In this document: positions 6,716-11,087 of the stretch, piece after piece | Layout: each line of letters begins with the position of its first letter | Position numbering within the stretch: position 1 is the stretch's first letter | Source: Phycisphaeraceae bacterium | GTDB lineage: Bacteria; Planctomycetota; Phycisphaerae; Phycisphaerales; Phycisphaeraceae | Assembly: GCA_007119405.1 (NCBI GenBank) | Contig: SKPT01000486.1 | Location: 1 to 11,087 of the forward strand | Length of the DNA: 11,087 nt | Direction of reading: 5' to 3' | Program-made: the position numbers and the translations under genes | The notes under the pieces: model-generated | The model's input: the letters and a program-made list of their open reading frames with translations, nothing else | Told to the model about the DNA's origin: nothing | The model's database searches: none

Positions 6716-8509
6716 ATGGAAGCACATCCCGCCATTGATGTCCCGGGGTTGAACGAGCCGGTCGCCGACGACGTGGCCGGGACGCCGACGGCGCCGCCGT
6801 TGTCGTTGACGGACTTTCTCGACGTCGGGGCGTTGCAGGAGATCCAGGATCGGTTCACGGCGGTGACGCGGCTGTGCACGACGATCCGCGACGCCGCGGG
6901 CAGGCAGGTCACGGCCCCGACGGACGTGGTGGATCTGACGCAGTCGGAGCTGTGGCTGGAGCAGTTGATCACCGCCGAGCGCGACGGCGAGCGGTTCAGC
7001 GCGCCGATCGTGGTCGAGGGGCAGGTGCTCGGGTCGATCTCGATCGAGCGCGAGGCGGTCGAGTGCGACACGCCGGCGACGCGGGATCGCTTCGCCGAGG
7101 CGGCGCGGCAGCTCGGCGTGGACGAGGCGCAGATCGCGGCGGTGACGGACGCGGCCGCGGCGCACTTCGCGCCGGGACGGGCGGCGAGCATCCAGTTCCT
7201 CTACCTGCTGGCCAACGCGATCGCCCGGCTGTGCTACGAGCAGTACCACGCCCGGCAGCGGATCGAGGAGCTGTCGGCGCTCTACCGCGTCAGCACGCTG
7301 CTGTCGGCGCGGCGTGACGTCGCGCAGGTGCTGGACACCGCGGCGCGATCGGTCGCGGAGGTGATGAAGGTCAAGGCCGCGTCCATTCGCCTGCTCGACG
7401 AGCAGCGCAACAACGAGCTGGTGCCGCGCGCGGTGCACAACCTCTCGCCGGGCTACATCGAGAAGGGGGCGATCCGGCTCGAGGACAGCGTGCTGTTCCG
7501 CGAGGCGCTGGCCGGGAAGGTGCCTTACGTCGCGGACATGGCCGGCGACGAGCGCGTGGTGTACCCGGAGGACGCCGCCGAGGAGGGCCTGGTCTCCATG
7601 CTCTGCACGGGCATGATCCACCAGGGCAAGCCGATCGGGGTGCTGCAGCTTTTCACAGGCTACGAGCGGCGGTTCACCGAGTTCGAGATCAACCTGGTGC
7701 GCGCCATGGCGCAACTGCTCGGCTCGGTGATCGAGAACGCGCGGCTGACGGCGGCGCGGCAGGACAACGAGCGCATCATGCGACAACTGCACCTGGCCGC
7801 GGACGTGCAGCGGCGGATGCTGCCGGCCGCGATGCCGCACGTGCCGCCGCTGACCGTCGCGGCCCGCTACGTGCCGAGCCTGGAGTTGGGCGGCGACTTC
7901 TACGACTTCATCAATCTCGACGGCCACCTGGGCATCGCCATCGGCGACGTCGTGGGCAAGGGCGTCGCCGCCAGCCTGCTCATGGCCAGCGCGCGGGCGA
8001 GCCTGCGGGCCTATGCCCAGGACCTGTACGACCTGGACGAAATCATCGCGCGCGTGAACGTGGCGATGTGCCGGGACACGTCGGACAACGAGTTCGCCAC
8101 GATCTGGTACGGCGTGTTCGATCCGCGGTCGCGGCGGCTGACGTACTGCAACGCCGGCCACGAGCCGGGCCTGCTCTATCGCGACGGGCGCGTCCAGCCG
8201 CTGGCCGCGGGCGGGATGCTCGTGGGCGTGGACCCGGGGCAGGTCTACGACAAGGGGCTGCTGGAGCTGCGCGCCGGCGACGTGGTGCTGCTGCTGAGCG
8301 ACGGGCTGGTCGACTGCTTCAACGAGGAGAACGAGCGCTTCGGGCGCGGCCGTGTCGAGCAGGCGCTGCGCGAAGCGGCCGAAGGCTCGGCCAACGAAAT
8401 CCTCCAGCACGTGCTCCAGTCGGCGCGCCGGTTCGCGGGCCGCCGCCGCAGCATCGACGACACGACGCTCGTGGTGCTCAAGCTCGACGAGACGGCGCGG
8501 CGCGGGTGA
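6716..8509 (+). CDS. PocR-GAF-SpoIIE/PP2C serine phosphatase (RsbU type)
   Basis: The 597-residue soluble protein has three modules. Residues about 36-175 look like a PocR-type sensory domain (LQEIQDRFTAVTRL, IRDAAGRQVTAPTD, SAPIVVEGQVLGSISIE), but the cysteine-bearing middle of typical PocR domains is absent. Residues about 184-345 form a GAF domain (SALYRVSTLL, AASIRLLDE, GKPIGVLQLF, VIENARL). A short helical linker leads to the PP2C/SpoIIE phosphatase at about 362-592. This carries GGDFYD (392-397), IGDVVGKGVAASLLMA (409-424), NAGHEPGLL (479-487), LLSDGLVD (526-533) and DDTTLVVLKL (581-590). The metal-binding aspartates D394, D411, D529 and D582 are all present, so it should be active. Proteins of this type dephosphorylate phosphoserine on anti-sigma factor antagonists in partner-switching pathways; no antagonist or anti-sigma kinase gene lies nearby. 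A stop at 6653-6655 and no other in-frame start make ATG 6716 the only choice. Confidence 0.9.
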   Translation: MEAHPAIDVPGLNEPVADDVAGTPTAPPLSLTDFLDVGALQEIQDRFTAVTRLCTTIRDAAGRQVTAPTDVVDLTQSELWLEQLITAERDGERFSAPIVVEGQVLGSISIEREAVECDTPATRDRFAEAARQLGVDEAQIAAVTDAAAAHFAPGRAASIQFLYLLANAIARLCYEQYHARQRIEELSALYRVSTLLSARRDVAQVLDTAARSVAEVMKVKAASIRLLDEQRNNELVPRAVHNLSPGYIEKGAIRLEDSVLFREALAGKVPYVADMAGDERVVYPEDAAEEGLVSMLCTGMIHQGKPIGVLQLFTGYERRFTEFEINLVRAMAQLLGSVIENARLTAARQDNERIMRQLHLAADVQRRMLPAAMPHVPPLTVAARYVPSLELGGDFYDFINLDGHLGIAIGDVVGKGVAASLLMASARASLRAYAQDLYDLDEIIARVNVAMCRDTSDNEFATIWYGVFDPRSRRLTYCNAGHEPGLLYRDGRVQPLAAGGMLVGVDPGQVYDKGLLELRAGDVVLLLSDGLVDCFNEENERFGRGRVEQALREAAEGSANEILQHVLQSARRFAGRRRSIDDTTLVVLKLDETARRG

Positions 8510-8541
8510 GCGGGTTTCTCAATGCAGAACGCGAAAGGCTG

Positions 8542-8557
8542 GGTGATACGGATCACC
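8542..8557 (+). terminator. Small hairpin after the phosphatase gene, possible weak terminator
   Basis: GGTGAT (8542-8547) and ATCACC (8552-8557) form a perfect 6-base-pair stem with loop ACGG, 32 bases after the phosphatase stop. No T-run follows, so intrinsic termination is doubtful. Confidence 0.2.
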
Positions 8558-8576
8558 GATCAGTCATGGGCGTTGC

Positions 8577-8610
8577 GTGCCACGGCTTGACCCGCAGGGC
8601 AAGCCGTGCA
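8577..8610 (-). repeat. Palindromic repeat element D, diverged, reverse orientation
   Basis: GTGC then CACGGCTTG (8581-8589), a 10-base loop, CAAGCCGTG (8600-8608) and a final CA. The 9-base-pair stem is perfect. The asymmetric ends (GTGCCAC on the left, GTGC on the right) are those of the family in reverse orientation; the stem sequence is diverged from elements A and F. Confidence 0.55.
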
Positions 8611-8650
8611 TCTGTCGTCCAGCGCGCCTTCAATCCATTCGTCGCGGATC

Positions 8651-8691
8651 GGGTGCCACCGACAAGCGGAGTCCGCGGAGCTTGTCAGTGC
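8651..8691 (-). repeat. Palindromic repeat element E, reverse orientation
   Basis: GGGTGC (8651-8656), then CACCGACAAGC (8657-8667), a 12-base centre, and GCTTGTCAGTG (8680-8690). The arms pair over 11 bases with one mismatch (C8660 against A8687). The GGGTGCCAC end is the reverse complement of the GTGGCACCC end of element F, so E and F form an inverted pair 31 bases apart. Confidence 0.75.
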
Positions 8692-8722
8692 GGATCGGCG
8701 TCACGAACCCGTCACGCCAGCC

Positions 8723-8762
8723 GGCACTGACAAGGCCGAGGACGGCCTTGTCAGTGGCACCC
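8723..8762 (+). repeat. Palindromic repeat element F
   Basis: CACTGACAAGGCCG (8725-8738), loop AGGA, perfect complement (8743-8756), then GCACCC (8757-8762). The 14-base-pair stem is very stable. The hairpin plus right flank matches element A inside smc except for one loop base, which suggests recent spread or gene-conversion-like copying. With the inverted element E it resembles the paired REP arrangements called BIMEs or REPINs. Confidence 0.85.
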
Positions 8763-8838
8763 GCGACGATTGGACGGAAGACGCCCTATCGCACGGCCCG
8801 CCGCATCGCGGACAAGCCGGCCCGGGCACCCGGCCCGC

Positions 8839-10701
8839 TCACGCTTCGCTGGCGTGGATGAACTGGCGGTAGAGGTTGGCGTAGACGCCGCCGGTCGTCA
8901 GCAGCTCCGCGTGCGTGCCGCGCTCGATGATCCGGCCGTGGTCCAGCACCAGCACCATGTCCGCGTGGCGGATCGTCGACAGCCGGTGCGCCACCACGAA
9001 GCTCGTGCGCCCGGCCAGCAGCACCTTCAGCGCCTTCTGGATCCGCGCCTCGGTCATGGTGTCCACCGCCGACGTCGCCTCGTCCAGGATCAGGATCCGC
9101 GGATCCGCCAGCATCGCCCGGCAGAAGCAGACCAGTTGCCGCTGGCCCAGCGACAGGTGGCTGCCCCGCTCGCCCACCTCCGTGTAGAACCCGTCGGGCA
9201 TCGACTCGAACAGGTCCAGGCAGTCCAGCTTCCGCGCCGCCTCGATCACCTCCTCGTCGGTGGCGCCGACCTTGCCGAAGCGGATGTTGTCCATCACCGT
9301 GCCCGTGAACAGGAAGTTCTCCTGCAGCACGATGCCGAGCTGCCTGGCCAGCGAGTCGCTCTTGATCTTCTTGATCTCGTGGCCGTCGATGAAGATCCAC
9401 CCCTCCGTGGGCACGTAGAACTTGCTGATGAGGTTGATGATCGTCGTCTTGCCCGAGCCCGTGTGCCCGACCAGGGCGATCACCTCGCCCGGCTCGGCGG
9501 TGAAGTTGATGTCCTCGAGCACCGGCGTGCCCGGCTCGTAGGCGAAGCCCACGTCGCGGAACGCGACCTGGCCCTGGATCGGGGGCAGGTCGATCGCGTC
9601 CGGCGGGTCGAGCTGCTCCGGCTCATAGTCCAGCAGGCGGAAGACGCGCTCAGCGCCCGCCATCGCCCGCATCGACTGGTCGTACATCCGCCCGATCTGC
9701 GCGATCGGCCCGAAGAACTGCGGCGCCATCAGGAAAAACAGCACCACCGCCTTGGCCTGGGCCTCGGCGTCCGGCGCCCCGAGCCAGTCCGGCCCGAGAC
9801 TGCCATAGACCACCTGGTACCCGCCGATCACCAGCAGGATCGAGATGAAGAACTGGCTGTTGAGCTCCAGCAGCGGCAGGAACACCCCGCTCAGCCGCGC
9901 CGCCCGCATGTTGTGCTCGTGATGGTCTTCGGCCAGGTCGCGGAACATCGCCGCGTTCAGATCCTGCCGCACGAACCCCTGCGTGACCTTGATGCCGCTG
10001 ACCGACTCGGCCAGCGTCGCGGTGACCCGGCTCATCGACTCCTGGATGTCCCGCCGCGCCATCGAGATGCGCACGCGGAAGTAGCGGTTGATCACCCACA
10101 GCACCGGCGCCATCGCCAGCAGGAACCCGAACAGGATCGCGTCGGCGTAGAGCATGATCGCCGCCGCCACCGTCATCTGCCCCACCTGCACGACGGTCAC
10201 GAACAGCACCTCCTGCACGCCGACGCGCAGCGCCTCGGCATCGGAGACGAAGCGCGAGATGATGCGCCCGAGCTTGGTGCGGTCGTAGAAGCGCATCGAC
10301 AGCCGCTGCAGATGCTCGAACATCTGCTGGCGCAGGTCGAACACCACGTCCTCGCCCAGCTCCAGCGCCCAGCGCTGGCGGAAGTGGGCCATGATCTCCG
10401 TCACCGCCGCGAACGCCAGGAACCCCAGCGACCAGAAGACGATGCCCGGCCAGTCGCGGTCGGTGATCGGCCCGTTGATGATCATCGCCACCATCGCCGC
10501 CAGCGCCGGAAGCTGGATCGAGCGGATGAACACCAGCGTCAGCAGCCCGTTGCGCTTGGCGGCGTACGGCCGGGTCTGCTTCAGCAGCCGGATGATGATG
10601 CCCATCGACAGCGGCCGGCGCCGCGGCTCGCGGTCCGAGTCCAGGTCCACGTGCGTCAGCCGCACGGGTCGGCCGTCAGGCTTTGTCGCCGCCTGGCTCA
10701 T
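8839..10701 (-). CDS. ABC exporter half-transporter (MsbA/MdlB-like, membrane plus ATPase)
   Basis: The 620-residue protein is a type I (type IV fold) ABC exporter subunit of the inner membrane with a fused nucleotide-binding domain. After a polar N-terminus there are six predicted membrane helices, near residues 52-77, 86-107, 162-182, 187-207, 272-298 and 316-335. The ATPase domain (about 375-615) has Walker A GHTGSGKTT (412-420), the Q-loop glutamine Q460 in VLQENFLF, signature LSLGQRQL (516-523), Walker B ILILDEATSAVD with catalytic E541, and the H-loop H572 in AHRLST. All catalytic residues are present; the signature has Leu in place of the usual first Gly. The substrate cannot be told from sequence; lipids, drugs or peptides are all possible. 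GAGGTGA lies six bases before the ATG. A second half-transporter gene ends 199 bases upstream on the same strand, so a heterodimer is plausible. Confidence 0.92.
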   Translation of the reverse strand: MSQAATKPDGRPVRLTHVDLDSDREPRRRPLSMGIIIRLLKQTRPYAAKRNGLLTLVFIRSIQLPALAAMVAMIINGPITDRDWPGIVFWSLGFLAFAAVTEIMAHFRQRWALELGEDVVFDLRQQMFEHLQRLSMRFYDRTKLGRIISRFVSDAEALRVGVQEVLFVTVVQVGQMTVAAAIMLYADAILFGFLLAMAPVLWVINRYFRVRISMARRDIQESMSRVTATLAESVSGIKVTQGFVRQDLNAAMFRDLAEDHHEHNMRAARLSGVFLPLLELNSQFFISILLVIGGYQVVYGSLGPDWLGAPDAEAQAKAVVLFFLMAPQFFGPIAQIGRMYDQSMRAMAGAERVFRLLDYEPEQLDPPDAIDLPPIQGQVAFRDVGFAYEPGTPVLEDINFTAEPGEVIALVGHTGSGKTTIINLISKFYVPTEGWIFIDGHEIKKIKSDSLARQLGIVLQENFLFTGTVMDNIRFGKVGATDEEVIEAARKLDCLDLFESMPDGFYTEVGERGSHLSLGQRQLVCFCRAMLADPRILILDEATSAVDTMTEARIQKALKVLLAGRTSFVVAHRLSTIRHADMVLVLDHGRIIERGTHAELLTTGGVYANLYRQFIHASEA

Positions 10702-10707
10702 GCCAGC

Positions 10708-10714
10708 TCACCTC
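10708..10714 (-). promoter_or_regulatory. Ribosome binding site of the ABC exporter gene
   Basis: Read on the minus strand, GAGGTGA stands six bases before the ATG at 10701, a good Shine-Dalgarno match that supports this start. Confidence 0.65.
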
Positions 10715-10742
10715 GCGATCCGCCGCGGCTTGCCGCGGGCGT

Positions 10743-10783
10743 CTTCCGACCCCCCTCCCTCCGGGAGGGGCAGGGGGAGGGTG
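10743..10783 (+). repeat. G/C-tract palindromic repeat, first copy
   Basis: The edge CTTCCGACCCC (10743-10753) leads into CCCCTCCC (10752-10759), a three-base loop and GGGAGGGG (10763-10770), a perfect 8-base-pair hairpin. A second G-block follows. Bases 10763-10781 contain four G-tracts with loops of one or two bases, a strong G-quadruplex motif on the plus strand. The copy is inverted relative to the one at 10835-10877. Confidence 0.65.
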
Positions 10784-10834
10784 TCCCCTGCCGGCTTGCG
10801 TCAACGAAACAACCGGGCGTCCACGTCGCCCGGG

Positions 10835-10877
10835 CCCACCCCCACCCAGCCTCCCCCGCAGGGGGAGGGGTCGGAAG
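10835..10877 (-). repeat. G/C-tract palindromic repeat, second copy, inverted
   Basis: CCTCCCCC (10850-10857), loop GCA, GGGGGAGG (10861-10868) form a perfect 8-base-pair hairpin. GGGGTCGGAAG (10867-10877) is the exact reverse complement of the first copy's edge at 10743-10753, so the two copies face each other and bound 135 bases. C-tracts at 10835-10857 give a G-quadruplex motif on the minus strand, the sense strand of both ABC genes. Between the copies, CCGGGCG (10813-10819) and CGCCCGG (10827-10833) make another 7-base-pair hairpin. Confidence 0.65.
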
Positions 10878-10900
10878 CGGCCGGCTTGCTGGATCCACCC

Positions 10901-11087
10901 TCATACCGCCTCCTCGATCCCCAGCAGCCGCCGGCTCTCCTCGTCCGCCAGTTGCAGCCCCGCCGCCCGGCGGTAGTGCCCGCGGCGGTTCATGAGCTGC
11001 TCGTGCGTGCCGCGCTCGACGATGCGCCCCTGGTCGAGCACGATCACCTGGTTCGCCCGCCTCAGCGTCGACAGCCGGTGTGCCACG
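10901..11087 (-). CDS. C-terminal end of a second ABC half-transporter (partial)
   Basis: The frame enters from beyond the right edge and ends at the TGA read from 10903-10901. The visible 62 residues are the end of an ABC ATPase domain: [20 protein letters not shown] contains the H-loop histidine, followed by [13 protein letters not shown], the usual final strand and helix of exporter ATPase domains. The pattern closely matches the end of the neighbouring exporter, so this is most likely another fused half-transporter. Walker A, signature and Walker B lie outside the window, so activity cannot be judged. It is upstream of, and co-directional with, the complete exporter gene, as in heterodimeric exporter pairs. 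Confidence 0.85.
   Translation of the reverse strand, partial: VAHRLSTLRRANQVIVLDQGRIVERGTHEQLMNRRGHYRRAAGLQLADEESRRLLGIEEAV

Larger units (their letters stand above)
8510..8838. other. Intergenic region between convergent genes, holding a repeat cluster
   Basis: These 329 bases separate the ends of the plus-strand phosphatase and the minus-strand ABC exporter. They contain a small hairpin (8542-8557) and three palindromic repeat elements (8577-8610, 8651-8691, 8723-8762). I see no gene: the short plus-strand frames crossing it translate the repeats themselves and have no ribosome binding site. No T-tract terminator is visible for either gene; the GC-rich hairpins may end or slow transcription from both sides. 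Confidence 0.7.

Noticed and set aside
6668..8410. 580-codon minus-strand open frame opposite the phosphatase
   Set aside because: It is antisense to a protein with clear PP2C and GAF motifs, and its product is of His/Arg/Val-rich shadow composition.
8822..8833. CCGGG-CA-CCCGG as a terminator between the convergent genes
   Set aside because: The two-base loop cannot form as drawn, the usable stem is four pairs, and no T-tract follows on either strand.
8577..8861. Short plus-strand frames (94 and 88 codons) in the gap after the phosphatase
   Set aside because: They mostly translate the palindromic repeats, have no ribosome binding site and run into the end of the ABC gene on the other strand.
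9140..9154. ABC signature LSLGQ as a sign of a degenerate ATPase site
   Set aside because: Walker A lysine, Walker B Glu541 and H-loop His572 are all present, and Leu or Val at this signature position is seen in working ABC exporters.
8770..10995. 741-codon plus-strand open frame opposite the ABC exporter
   Set aside because: It spans two minus-strand ABC genes and the gap between them; the product is Arg/His-rich without domains.

Overview
This window is very GC-rich. Its genes use G or C at nearly every third codon position, which leaves long spurious open frames on the opposite strands. The combination of a FlgI-like lipoprotein carrying HEAT repeats, a long smc gene, a PocR-GAF-PP2C regulator and interspersed palindromes of the GTGCCAC...GTGC type suggests a Planctomycetota bacterium, perhaps of the Phycisphaerae. 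This placement rests on general impression; there is no rRNA or other marker gene here to prove it.

Layout. Bases 1-59 look like the 3' tail of a plus-strand gene that begins before the window. At 280-2379 (+) is a 699-residue FlgI (flagellar P-ring)-like protein with a lipoprotein-like N-terminus. Its FlgI-like N- and C-terminal parts are separated by a HEAT-repeat segment. At 2590-6606 (+) is smc, the chromosome condensation ATPase, with complete head motifs, hinge and coiled coils. At 6716-8509 (+) is a PocR-GAF-SpoIIE/PP2C serine phosphatase of the RsbU type. A 329-base gap (8510-8838) holds three palindromic repeat elements. At 8839-10701 (-) is a complete type I ABC exporter half-transporter. 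After a 199-base gap with two inverted G/C-tract palindromes, the C-terminal end of a second ABC half-transporter (10901-11087, -) runs off the window. The two ABC genes point the same way and could form a heterodimeric exporter. They converge on the smc/phosphatase block.

The most notable observation is that the palindromic repeat family in the 8.5-8.8 kb gap is also present inside the smc coding sequence (5512-5657). Two complete elements and one partial one are read in frame there. They help make an insert of about 65 residues, rich in Gly, Ala, Asp and Glu, in the C-terminal coiled coil just before the head-proximal region. One smc copy differs from an intergenic copy at a single base in the 34-base hairpin-plus-flank core. 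This looks like a mobile palindromic element colonising a core gene, comparable in principle to the Rickettsia palindromic elements. No complete novel defence or metabolic system is visible; the remaining genes belong to recognisable families.
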